From Setophaga petechia (lineage: Eukaryota > Chordata > Aves > Passeriformes > Parulidae), in contig JANCRA010000174.1 in NCBI GenBank assembly GCA_024362935.1, forward strand, positions 186,001 to 250,000: DNA of 64,000 nt. The letters are read 5' to 3'. A program made the position numbers and the translations under genes. The notes below the pieces were generated by a model, which saw nothing but the letters and a program-made list of their open reading frames with translations, searched no databases and had not been told where the DNA came from. This document shows positions 33,691 through 44,117 of this stretch, piece after piece. How positions within the stretch are numbered: position 1 is the first letter of the stretch; the number at the start of each line of letters is the position of its first letter.

Positions 33691-34580
33691 GTGGCATCAG
33701 CTCTGTGTGGGCACAGCCCTGTCCCCGCTGCATGGGGCACCCTAAGAGGGTGTTTGAGCACATCCGTGGCTCTTAATCTCAAAAAACCCCACAAAACCAA
33801 GTGAATTTGGGTGTAAAAATCACTGCCCAAAGCAGTTTCTGTCATTCTGGTGGCATCTGCCTGCATCTGGGTGTGGGCACAGCTCTGTCCCCGCTGCCTG
33901 GGGCACCCTAAAAGGGTGTTTGAGTACATCCACACTTTTAAGCTCTAAAACCCCCAAAAATATCCAAAGCAAAGTGATTTGGGGTGTAAAAATCACCACC
34001 CAAAGCAGTTTCTGTCATTCTGGTGGCATCTGCCTGCATCTGGGTGTGGGCACAGCCCTGTCCCTGCTGCATTGGGCACCCTAAAAGGGTGTTTGAGTAC
34101 ATCCATACTTTTAATCTCTAAAACCCCTCAAAATACCCAAATCCAAGTGAATTTGGGTGTAAAAATCACCCCCCAAAGCAGTTTCTGTCATTCTGGTGGC
34201 ATCTGCCCTCAGCTCTGTGTGGGCACAGCTCTGTCCCCGCTGCCTGGGGCACCCTAAAAGGATCCTCTTGTGTTTGAGCACATCCAGGGCTTTTAATCTC
34301 AAAAAACCCCAAAGACATCCAAAACCAAGTGATTTTGGATGCAAAAAAAAAAAAAAAGACTGCCCAAAGCAGTTTCTGTCATTCTGGTGGCATCTGCCCT
34401 CAGCTCTGTGTGGGCACAGCTCTGTCCCCACTGCCTGGGGCACCCTAAAAGGTTCTGTTGTCTTTAAGCACATCCAGGGTTTTTAATCTCAAAAAACTCC
34501 CCCAAAACATCCAAAGCCAAGTGATTTTGGATGTGAAAATCACCGCCCAAAGCAGTTTCTGTCATTCTGGCTCATTGGTG
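33691..34580. repeat. ~174-188-bp satellite, about five copies
   Basis: GCAGTTTCTGTCATTCTGG occurs at about 33831, 34004, 34178, 34366 and 34553. Other words are GTGTGGGCACAGCTCTGTCC, GGGGCACCCTAAAAGG and GTTTGAGCACATCC. The first unit is partial, and later units are longer through an insert such as ATCCTCTTGTG. Confidence 0.92.
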
Positions 34581-35085
34581 TCACCCAGCCGTTGCTTCGG
34601 TGATGTCTGAGTTGTGATAAAATAAATCTGCTTCTCTCTTCATGTTTTAAAGGTGATTTCTCTTGGATTCCCTCACTAAAAGCATCACTTTGCAATGAAT
34701 ATAAAGACCAAGGCTTCCTAATTTCCTTTGTTGCAATAATTCCATTGTAAAAAAGCAAAAAACAGATTTAAAAGTTTTGTCCTATTGTGCCCTTTCGGTT
34801 TGCACTGCTCTGCATTTGCTCAGAGATGTTTAATTTATCTCTCTTTTTTTATATTTAATTTCATTTTCAGGTTTCTCTGAAGGCCCTTAGCATTGTTTTT
34901 GGGGTGAGATGCTGTGGTGGTACCAACACCTCTGAAATATTGCAGGCACAAAGACAACACTTAAGTGAGGGCAAGCCTGGCCCAGCTTTTATTTCCTTTT
35001 TGCATTTTGCCCTATAAAAAAGGTCAAACTTTCAGATTCCCTGATGCTCCAACTGCTCATGAATACATTTAATTTTATTGTGCAG
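34581..35085. other. Unique AT-rich stretch
   Basis: No array or gene. Contains TTTAATTTATCTCTC and TATATTTAATTTCATTTTC words. Confidence 0.4.
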
Positions 35086-35478
35086 CAGCACATGAGTGTA
35101 GCTACAACATAGAAGTATCAGCTTTAATTTTGAGCAGAATTAAACATTAAATGCAGCTACAACACAGAAGTATCAGCTCTAATTTTGAATGTGATTAAAC
35201 ATTAAATGCAGCTACAACATAGAAATATCAGCTCTAATTTTGAATGTGATTAAGCATTAAATGCAGCTACAACACAGAAATATCAGCTGTCATTTTGAAC
35301 GGAATTAAACATTAAATGCAGTTACAACACAGAAATATCAGCTCTAATTTTGAATGGAATTAAACATTAAATGCAGCTACAACATAGAAATATCAGCTCT
35401 AATTTTGAATGGAATTAAACATTAAATGCAGCTACAACACAGAAATATCAGCTGTCATTTTGAACAGAAATAAACATC
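35086..35478. repeat. 60-bp satellite, about 6.5 copies
   Basis: Words ATTAAACATTAAATGCAGC, TACAACACAGAAATATCAGC and TCTAATTTTGAATG recur every 60 bp. Copies differ at few positions (ACAC/ACAT, GTCATTTT/CTAATTTT), so the array is young. Confidence 0.95.
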
Positions 35479-36053
35479 AAAAAAGGAAATAGAAGGGCAA
35501 TTCCAAACGCTGTCCAGTTTTCTCTCAGCATCTTGTGACAACAAAAAGATCTCTTGAAACCCAAGCCCAAATGATTTAGGGGGGAGCTGAGGGAGGGCCC
35601 TGCATCAGCCACACGTGCAGGAGTGGATTGGGAGATGGAGATGTTTTAGGGATCCTACAGCCCTGTTTTCCCTCTGGAGGGGATGTTTTTGCTCTCCCTG
35701 AGCATTTTTGGCTCTGCTCCGTGCCCTGCTGGGGTTTTTGGGGTTGTCAAACCCGGGGCAGAGCGGGGAAGAAGCGACGGAGCCCAGCGGGAGCGCGGGG
35801 AGGGGAGGGAAGGCCCTGCAGGGCGGTGTCGCAGATGGCTCATGATGGGCCCAGGTGGCACAAGCCGAGCTCAGCCCGGGCTGTTCTCCTGCCACAAAAC
35901 CCTCCCGAGAGCCTCCCGGGTGCCGCTCGCGCCGCGCTGACCCCGCAGCCGCCGCGGTGTCGAGCCTGGCGCTGAAAATTAAAAGTTTCAGTGCAAAACT
36001 CGGGGTGGGATGGAGATCCAACCAAGCTTTTGGAGTTTTCCAGGTCTCTCAAG
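35479..36053. promoter_or_regulatory. Unique island with a short CpG-dense segment
   Basis: 35735-35985 is the most CpG-dense piece of the window (GAAGAAGCGACGG, GGAGCGCGGGG, GCCGCTCGCGCCGCGC, GCAGCCGCCGCGGTGTCG). It is about 250 bp, short for a canonical island. No flanking exon was recognised, so a promoter role is only a possibility. The solo LTR at 36054 follows directly. Confidence 0.3.
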
Positions 36054-36641
36054 TGTGACGGTGTTCACAGGGGCTTTCAGGTGAGGGAAGAGATGAGAAT
36101 GTTGACTACCTGTTACAGAAGGCTTGATTTATTATTTTATGATCTATATATTACATTAAAAGTATACTAAAAGGAATAGAAGGGAAAGTTTCATCTCAGA
36201 AGGCTGGCTAAGAATAGAATAGAATAGAATAGAACAGAATAGAATAGAACAGAACAGAATAGAATAGAACAGAACAGAATAGAATAGAACAGAATAGAAT
36301 AGAACAGAATAGAGAAGAATAGAATAGAATAGAATAGAATAGAATAGAGTAGAATAGAATAGAATAATAGAATAGAATAGAATAATAGAATAGGATAGAA
36401 TAGAATAATAGAATAGAATAGAATGAAAACAAAGGCAGCTGCCTCAGACTCTCTGTCCCAGCCAGTTCTGCTGTGATTTGCCATTAATTAAAAACATCCA
36501 CATGAGATCAATCCCAGATCCACCTGTTTCATTCCACAGCAGCAGATAACCAATGTTTACATTTTGTTCCTGAGGCCTCTCAGCTTCTCAGGAAGAAAAA
36601 AATCCCAAGAAAAGGATTTTCACAAAAAGGTGTCTGTGACA
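36054..36641 (+). mobile_element. Solo LTR, family A, lengthened by a microsatellite
   Basis: Starts TGTGACGGTGTTCACAGG and ends GTGTCTGTGACA. It is flanked by CTCAAG (36048-36053) and CTCAAC (36642-36647), a 6-bp duplication with one difference. Contains GGCTTGATTTATTATTTTAT, TTCCACAGCAGCAGATAACC and CAGCTTCTCAGGAAG as in the other copies. It is ~588 bp against ~380 for its relatives because of the GAATA expansion at 36206-36428. Confidence 0.9.
36206..36428. repeat. (GAATA)n pentanucleotide microsatellite inside an LTR
   Basis: About 40 units of AGAAT with AGAAC and AATAAT variants. Sister LTRs hold only two or three units at the same spot (AAGAATAGAATAGAA on the bottom strand near 29050), which is the seed of this expansion. 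Confidence 0.95.
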
Positions 36642-37299
36642 CTCAACCCTGACTCCCCAGGTTTCCAAGGTGACATTTTAGGGATGTCACCCTGCAGGAG
36701 TGAGAACAAGCCACCAAAAACTCTTCCCAATGGATCATTCCTTCCCTTTCCCCTCAGGGAAAGCTCAGGAATGCTCAGGGATCACCCAGAAAGCCCCACT
36801 CAAGGCACTGAAGGATTTATACTGGAAATAAATCCCCACGGATCGGGACTTGAACAACACCTCCACCCCTGCCCTCCTCTTCCAGGCCTGACCTTTCACA
36901 ATCTCCATTTCCCGACCCGTGACTCCAAAGAGAACAGAGCAGCTCCTCGGTTTTCCATGGAAATCTGCTCCAAACCTGTCAAATCCCCCCTCACACCCAT
37001 CGGGGACGAGCCCCCTCCATGGAAATCTGCTCCAAACTTGTCAAATCCCCCCTCACACCCATCGGGGACGAGCCCCCCGGCGGTGTGCAGAGCCCCGGTG
37101 CAATTACTCCCGTTTGAAATTATCTTTAATTGGCGGCTGGGAGCTGCGGCAGCGTTTCCCCGCTCTCGGAGCAGGACCCCGTAATTAACAGTCACCCCCT
37201 AATTGCAGCAGGGCTGGGGGGCTCGGGGGGCAGGTGTGGGGGGCACAGGAGGTGACACAGCTCAATTATGGGGGGGCGCTTTGGGGTGCAAAATTGGGA
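36642..37299. other. Unique island with a 60-bp duplication and TAATTA
   Basis: CCATGGAAATCTGCTCCAAA with GTCAAATCCCCCCTCACACC occurs at about 36954 and 37016. Around 37120-37205 the segment holds ATCTTTAATTGGCGG, CCGTAATTAACAG (TAATTA at 37182) and CCTAATTGCAGC, a homeodomain-like cluster. No gene recognised. Confidence 0.4.
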
Positions 37300-38365
37300 G
37301 GGGATTTGATTTAATTTAATTACGTGGCCAGATGGTTTAATCCCAGCTCGTCATCCTCCTCCCCTGCCTGCAAACCTTCCTGAGATTGAAAAATTTAGAG
37401 TGAATTTGTTGATATTTTTTTTTTTTTCTCTCAGGAATTGAGGATCCTTTTGCTACCAGAGAGATGATTCAGGTAAACTTTAACATTTTTTAGGGAATTT
37501 TCTCCCCTCCGCCCATATTTTAATCCCAGGTCCTTGTCCCCCTCCCCTGCCTGCAAACCCTCCTGAGACTGAAAAATCCCTTTATACAATTTAGAGTGAA
37601 TTTGTTGAATTTTTTTTTTTATTTCTCTCCTGGGAATTGAGGATCCTTTTGCTACCAGAGAGATGATTCAGGTACACATTAAAATTTTTTAGTGAATTTA
37701 ATCACCCCACCACATGCTTTAATCAGTTTATTGTTAGTTTTTATTCATTTATTTGTTTAATTAATTATGTATTATTAGTTTAATTAGTGAATTTAATTGC
37801 CTGAATTTTAATCCCATATTGTGGCCTCCTCTCTTGCCTGCAAACCGTGAACTGGTGAAGATTCTGAGATGACAAAGTTGTTTTAGAGTGAACTTGATGA
37901 GTTTTGCTATTTTTTAATTTCAAGAATTGAGCCTCGTTCTACCATCAGGGAGATCATCCAGGTTAACTTTTAAACATTTTAGTGAAATTAATTACCTGGC
38001 CAGGTGTTTTAATCCCATCTCCTCATCCCCTCCCTTGCCTGCAAATTGGTGGAGCTCTTGAGATTAAAAATCTTTAGAATTTAGAATGCTTGCTTTTATT
38101 TCTGCAGGAATTGAGCATCTTTCTGCCATCAGGGAGATTTTTCAGGTAAACAAAAAATTTTAGTGAATTTAATTGCCTGGACAGGTATTTTAATCCCATT
38201 TGTGTCTCCTCCCCTGCCTGAAAACCCTGAACTAGTGAAGATTCTGAGATGAAAAAGTTCTTTATACAACTTAGAGTGAACTTGATGAGTTTTGCTTTTT
38301 TTTTTTTTTTTTTTTTTGCAGGAATTGAGCATCCTTCTGCCATCAGGGAGATGCTGTTGGCTGCT
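37300..38365 (+). repeat. Five-copy ~170-300-bp repeat carrying an exon-like block
   Basis: Each copy runs TTTAATCCCA..., CCCCTGCCTGCAAACC, GAGATTGAAAAA, TTAGAGTGAA, a T-rich tract, then a 38-bp block starting GAATTGAG. The blocks lie at 37435-37472, 37634-37671, 37924-37961, 38108-38145 and 38322 onward. Blocks 1 and 4 are preceded by a T-rich tract ending CAG and followed by GTAAAC. Blocks 2 and 3 keep a following GTACAC or GTTAAC, and block 5 keeps the CAG only. This layout mimics acceptor, mini-exon and donor. Confidence 0.85.
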
Positions 38366-38470
38366 TTGGGACACTTCTGGTGGGATTGCACTGCATGAGA
38401 ATGAGCAGGGGGGTCAGGGAGGGTGCAAGACTGGCGAGGGAGAGCAGAGCTGGTGAGAAACGCTCCAAGC

Positions 38471-39189
38471 CCAGCAGCTCCTGTCAGGAGCATCCCTGCT
38501 GCTCCAGCACATTTCCCAGGGCTTTTCACACTCTGACCCAATGTTCCTGCTGGCACAGAGCCTTGGGGGAGCAGCTAAAAGTGGCATCGCTGATTTGAGA
38601 GAGAAAGGAAATGTCTGTGCAGCCATGAGGGGGGAATAGGGAGTGAGATCTGCCTGCAGATCATGAGGGGGGAACAGGGAATGGGCTCTGCCTGCAGAGC
38701 CAGGAGATCCACGAGAGCTCTTTTAGCAAGGAAGGACCCTGGCAGCACCAGGAGGAGCTTCCCGCTCATTCCTGGTTGGAATTTGGGGGGAAATCCAGGT
38801 GTGCACGTGCCACACCTGCAGAAATCCCAGCCCCGTGCCAGCAGCTCCTGTCAGGAGCATCCCTGCTGCTCCAGCACATTTCCCAGGGCTTTTCACACTC
38901 TGACCCAATGTTCCTGCTGGCACGGAGCCTTGGGGGAGCAGCTAAAAGTGGCATTGATGATTTGAGAGGGAAAGGAAATGTCTGTGCAGCCATGAGGGGG
39001 GAACAGGGCGCAGTGAGATCTGCCTGCAGAGCCAGGAGAGGGGAACAGGGAATGGGCTCTGCCTGCAGATCCAGGAGATCCATGAGAGCTCTTTTAGCAG
39101 GGAAGGACCCTGGCAGCACCAGGAGGAGCTTCCCTCTCATTCCTGGTTTGGATTTAGGGTGAAATCCAGGCCACACCTGCAGAAATCCC
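38471..39189. repeat. 367-bp tandem duplication
   Basis: Copy 1 (38471-38837) and copy 2 (38838-39189) both start CCAGCAGCTCCTGTCAGGAG and share CAATGTTCCTGCTGGCAC, GGAGCAGCTAAAAGTGGCAT, GAGCTCTTTTAGCA and CCACACCTGCAGAAATCCC. They differ by single bases and a few small indels. A spurious frame is thereby also duplicated. Confidence 0.93.
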
Positions 39190-39765
39190 TGTTTTTGCCC
39201 ACTCAAAGCCCTGAGCAAACCCACAGCCCAAACCAGGGGAGGCTCAGGCTGTTCTTTGTCCCAGCTCCACTTGGATGGGGTTTGTTTTCAGCAGTTTGTC
39301 CCATTCCCTGTTGCTTTTGTTCCCTCCTCACCCCATCCCATTCCCAGTCTGTGTTTTCCAGGCATGGGACAAGCCAAGCAAACAACAAACCAAACAAAGC
39401 TGTTTAGAAAAACTCAACACGTGGAGAGGAGCCCAGGTTTCCATGAGGAGCCTGAACGGGACAAGCGTGACATGAAACACGTGGAAAATATGGAAAATGT
39501 GGAATAAGTCATAAAATTATAAATAAAACAAATACAATAAAATGGGAATGCAGCTTTAGCCCTAATGATTTGTGTTCCTAGTAACCCAAGCCTGCCTTAC
39601 CTTTGGAAAATGTGTGTTTTTCCAAGGGGGAGCTGCTGCAGGTACTGTGTGCAGGAGCTGGCTCAGGGAAGGGCTGGAGCATTCCCAGGAAAGCTGCCCC
39701 AGCTCCAGCCCTTCCTCTGACAGTGACTCCATCGTGGTGTCAGGAAAAATCGCTTCATCAGGCTG
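39190..39765. other. Unique stretch
   Basis: Contains a short AT-rich CATAAAATTATAAATAAAAC segment. No array or gene recognised. Confidence 0.4.
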
Positions 39766-39885
39766 GGCAGGAATTACAGCAGGAATTACAGCAGGAATTA
39801 CAGCAGGAATTACAGCAGGAATTACAGCAGGAATTACAGCCAGGAATTACAGCAGGAATTACAGCAGGAATTACAGCCAGGAATG
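39766..39885. repeat. 12-bp CAGGAATTACAG minisatellite
   Basis: About nine near-perfect units with two CAGC slips (near 39840 and 39878). Gln/Glu-rich or Gly/Ile/Thr-rich frames are by-products. Confidence 0.95.
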
Positions 39886-40029
39886 GATCCTGGCTTCTTC
39901 CTGGGAGGGGGATTTGCCTGAGGGGTGGGTTTGGGTTTTCCCTGGATATTTGTGTTGCTCCCTGAGTCTGTTCTCATGGTCCTGAAGGAACTGGTCATGG
40001 GGACTCCAGGCTTGTCACAGACATGTTTT

Positions 40030-41105
40030 ATCCCTCATGGAATGGGTTGGGTTGAATGAAGAGTGGCAGAAATGTGGGATTTTGTATGGGATTTTCTTTA
40101 GGATCATGGAAGGGACTGGGCTGAATGAAGACTCACAGAAATAGGGAGTTTTTTATGGGATTTTCTTTGGGATCATGGAATGGGCTGTATTGAATGAAGA
40201 ATGACAGAAATGGGAGATTTTGTATGGGATTTACTTTAGGATCAGGGAAGGGGCTGGGTTAAATGAAGAATGACAGAAATAGGGGATTTTGTATGGGATT
40301 TTCTTTATGATAATGGAATGGGTTGGGTTGAATGAAGAATGGCAGAAATTGGGAATTTTGTATGGGATTTTCTTTAGGATCATGGAATGGGCTGGGTTGA
40401 ATGAAGAATGGGAGAAATAGGGGATTTTGTATGGGGTTTGCTTTTGGAAAATCCCATATCAAATCCCTCATGGAATGGGTTGGGTTGAATGAAGACTCAC
40501 AGAAATAGGGAATTTTGTATGGGATTTTCTTTAGGATCATGGAATGGGCTGGGGTGAATGAAAAATGCCAGAAATGGGGGATTTTGTGTGGGATTTTCTT
40601 TAGGATCATGGAAGGGACTGGGTTGAATGAAGAATGCCAGAAATGGGGAATTTTGTATGGGATTTTCTTTGGGATTATGGAATGGGCTGTATTGAATGAA
40701 GAATGACAGAAATGGGAGATTTTGTATGGGATTTACTTTAGGATCAGGGAAGGGGCTGGGTTAAATGAAGAATGACAGAAATAGGGGATTTTGTATGGGA
40801 TTTTCTTTATGATAATGGAATGGGTTGGGTTGAATGAAGAATGGCAGAAATTGGGGATTTTGTGTGGGATTTGCCAGAAATAGGGACTTTAGATGGGATT
40901 TTCTTTGGGACCATGGAATGGGCTGGGTTAAATGAAGAATGCCAGAAATTGGGGATTTTGTATGGGATTTGCCAGAAATAGGGAATTTATATGGGATTTT
41001 CTTTATGATCATGGAATGGGCTGGGTTGAATGAGGAATGGCAGAAATTGGGGATTTTGTATGGGATTTTCTTTGGGATCATGGAATGAGCTGGGTTGGGA
41101 GCGAC
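40030..41105. repeat. ~70-bp minisatellite, about 15 copies
   Basis: The unit carries TTTTGTATGGGATTTTCTTT, AGGATCATGGAATGGGCTGG and TTGAATGAAGAATGGCAGAA. A long block (about 40140-40330) is repeated almost exactly at about 40665-40870, so a duplication of several units at once has occurred. Rearranged short units appear after 40870. Confidence 0.93.
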
Positions 41106-41774
41106 CCCAAAGTTCCTCAGGGAAAATCCCAAATTCCAGGTGAGCCCCATTCCCATCCCCAGGTGTCCCCAGGAGCTCCCTCAGCCCAGATTTTCAAGGG
41201 GGGCTTTTTTGTGTTATTATTTTGTGGTCAAAAGGTTGCACAGCCTCTTTTTTTTCTTTTTTTTCTTTTTTTTTTTTCCCTTTTTCTTTTTTTTTTTTTT
41301 TCCCTGATGCAGAGGCTTAGAAAGAGTGGAAAGGCAAATATTTGGATAATTCCTCAGGCCAGCGGGTTCCATCAAAAGTTCCACAGCCCTCTGCAGCAAA
41401 CCTGAACAGTTCAAGCCACAAATGCTGTTTTTGCAGCCATAAAACACCCAGGGAAAGGGGGAAAAAATTAAAAAAAAAAAAGAAAAAAAAGGGAGGGAAA
41501 AAAAAAAAAAGAGGAAAAATATTTGAAAAATAAAATCAAATAATAAAATCCATTTTCCATTTAATTTAATGTGGTGAAAAATGACAGTTTAGTCCCAGAA
41601 GGAAAGGGCCCAGAGAGGTTGGTGTGGGAGGATCAGGGAAAAATCTCTGGAATTGTGTCCTCAGAAAAGAAATGTTGGGAAATGCCAGGGGACAGCAGGA
41701 GAAAACTCCTTTAATCCATGGATGAGATTGCAAAGAGCAATTCCCTCCTTGCAGGGAAGAAACACCCAGCTTAA
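41106..41774. other. Unique stretch with T-rich and A-rich runs
   Basis: A T-rich run at 41246-41303 and an A-rich run at 41459-41515. No gene recognised. Confidence 0.4.
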
Positions 41775-43040
41775 GCTCTAAAATCCCTTAAAATTCCGTG
41801 TTCAGGCATTAAAACTGGAAATTCAGAGAGTAAAATCCTAAATTTAAAGAGTAAAAATTTAAATTTAAAGACTAAAATTCCAAATTTAAAGAGTAAACGC
41901 CGAAATTTAAGGAGTGACATTCTAAATTGAAACAGTAAAATTCTAAATTTAAAGAGTAAAAATTTAAATTTAAAGACTAAAATTCCAAATTTAAAGAGTA
42001 AACGCCAAAATTCAAAGAGTGACATTCTAAATTGAAACAGTAAAATTCTAAATTTAAAGAGTAAAATGCCAAATTTAAAGAGTAAAATCCTAAATTTAAA
42101 GAGTAAAATCCTAAATTTAAAGAGTAACATTCTAAAATGAGATAGTAAAATCGTCAAATCAAAGGGGCAAATTCTAAATTGAAATAGTAAAATTCTAAAT
42201 TTTAAGAGTAAAATCATCAATTTAAAGAGTATAATTCTAAATTGAAATAGTAAAATCGTCAATTGAAAGAGCAAAATTCTGAATTTAAAGGGTAAAATTC
42301 CAAATTTAAGAAGTAAAATTCTATATTGAAATAGTAAAATTGTCATTTTAAAGAGTAAAATTCCAAATTTAAAGTGTAAAATTCCGAATTTAAAGGGTAC
42401 AACTCCAAATTTAGAGTATAAAATTCTAAATTTAAAGACTAAAATCCTAAATTTAAAGAGTAACATTCTAAATTGAGATAGTAAAGTCATCAATTTAAAG
42501 CATAAAATTCTAAATTGAAATAGCAAAATCATCAACTGAAAGAGCAAAATTCTAAATTTAAAGGGTAAAATTCCAAATTTATAGCATAAAATTCTAAATT
42601 TAAAAAGTAAAATTCTATATTGAAATAGTAAAATGGTCAATTTAAAGAGTAAAATTCCGAATTTAAAGTGTAAAATTCTGAATTTAAAGGGTAAAACTCC
42701 AAATTTAGAGTATAAAATTCTAAATTTAAAAGGTAAAATTCTAAATTTAAAGAGTAACATTTTAAATTGAGATAGTAAATTCATCAATTTAAAGCATAAA
42801 ATTCTAAATTGAAATAGCAAAATCATCAACTGAAAGAGCAAAATTCTAAATTTAAAGGGTAAAATTCCAAATTTATAGCATAAAATTCTAAATTTAAAAA
42901 GTAAAATTCTACATTGAAATAGTGAAATTGTCAATTTAAAGAGTAAAATTCCAAATTTAAAGTGTAAAATTCCGAATTTAAAGGGCAAAACTCCAAATTT
43001 AGAGTATAAAATTCTAAATTTAAAAGGTAAAATTCAAAAT
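41775..43040. repeat. 21-bp minisatellite with a 294-bp higher-order repeat
   Basis: About 60 units of ATTCTAAATTTAAAGAGTAA-type sequence. On the bottom strand 405 codons stay open (41771-42988), read as heptapeptides such as LLFKFRI. The heptad order LHFKFGI, LLFKLTI, LLFQYRI ... LYSKFGV recurs after 14 units, i.e. 294 bp, with three copies visible in the part nearest 43 kb. A second order of five units (105 bp) with SLFEFWR/SLLKFRR recurs near 42 kb. Composition is almost free of G on one strand. Confidence 0.95.
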
Positions 43041-43384
43041 TCATTCCTGGTTGTTCCTAATGCTGAAAATTCCCTGGAAAGATGAATTTTAGGGTCATTC
43101 CCAACCCAATCCATCCCAAATCCCATCATTACCTCATTATTTTTGCTTTCTAAGTAAAATCCTCACAATTATCGAGGATAAGATGAATTTTTTAAATATT
43201 TTTTTTTTAACCCCAGGACATTAAAAACTCATCCCATCTCCCAAAATTCCAGGAGGACAAAATATGTGAAAAATTTCCCAAGATTCAACCACAAAACCCC
43301 AGAGTCTGAGCAGCTAAAAACCAACATTATTCCCCCTGCCTGGGAGAATTTGACACTTCTGGGTCCTGGCAGAAATTTTCCAAA
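43041..43384. other. Unique stretch
   Basis: Short unique segment with CATTCCCAACCCAATCCATC, vaguely like a CR1 end but not callable. No gene. Confidence 0.35.
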
Positions 43385-43722
43385 TTATTAATTTTATTAA
43401 TATTTATTTTATAATTATAATAATTATAATTATAAATAATAATTATAATTTTAATAATTATATTATATTATTATATATATTATATTATAATAATATATTA
43501 TATAATAATATATATTATAATATATTATAATATATTATAATATATTATATTATAATATATTATATTATATTATATTATATTATATTATATTATATTATAA
43601 TATATTATATTATATTAGATTATAATTATAATAATTATAATTCTAATTATAAATATCATTATAATTAATTTTTATAATTCTATTTATAATTAATAATTAT
43701 TAATTATTATTAAAAAATAGCT
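43385..43722. repeat. AT-only tract (TATAATATAT and ATTATAATTA)
   Basis: Nearly pure A+T for over 300 bp, with self-complementary TATTATATTATAATATAT words that can form cruciforms or slipped hairpins. Assembly length may be unreliable here. Confidence 0.95.
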
Positions 43723-44117
43723 GTGTCCCAATAAAAGAAAAAAAAAAACCTCTTTGCTTTCCCTTTTCCATTTGCAAAAGGAAAAATATAAAAAACTCCT
43801 TTTCTGTCCTTTTTTTTAACATGGGAAACATTTAAAAGTCATCAAATCTCCCCAAACGAGCGCTAATTAACGAGCAAACACCAGAGCTGGGAAGAGGAAT
43901 AAACCCAGGACTGGGAATTTCTGTAGCTCGATTCAGCCCTGGGATCCTTTCAGGCCATAAATGAATTTTCTGCATTCTGGACGTTCCTAATTAGGGGCTG
44001 GAGAGGAAATTGGGGTGGCAGGGAAACAGGGGATGCCTTTGATTTTGGGGAAATCCTTCAGCCCTGGCGGTTTTTTGGGATGGGGATGCCTCGAGCTGCC
44101 TCTGGGAACCAGAGCCC
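43723..44117. other. Unique stretch with TAATTA
   Basis: GAGCGCTAATTAACGAGC at about 43858-43875 (TAATTA at 43864) is a homeodomain-like word in unique sequence. No gene recognised. Confidence 0.35.
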
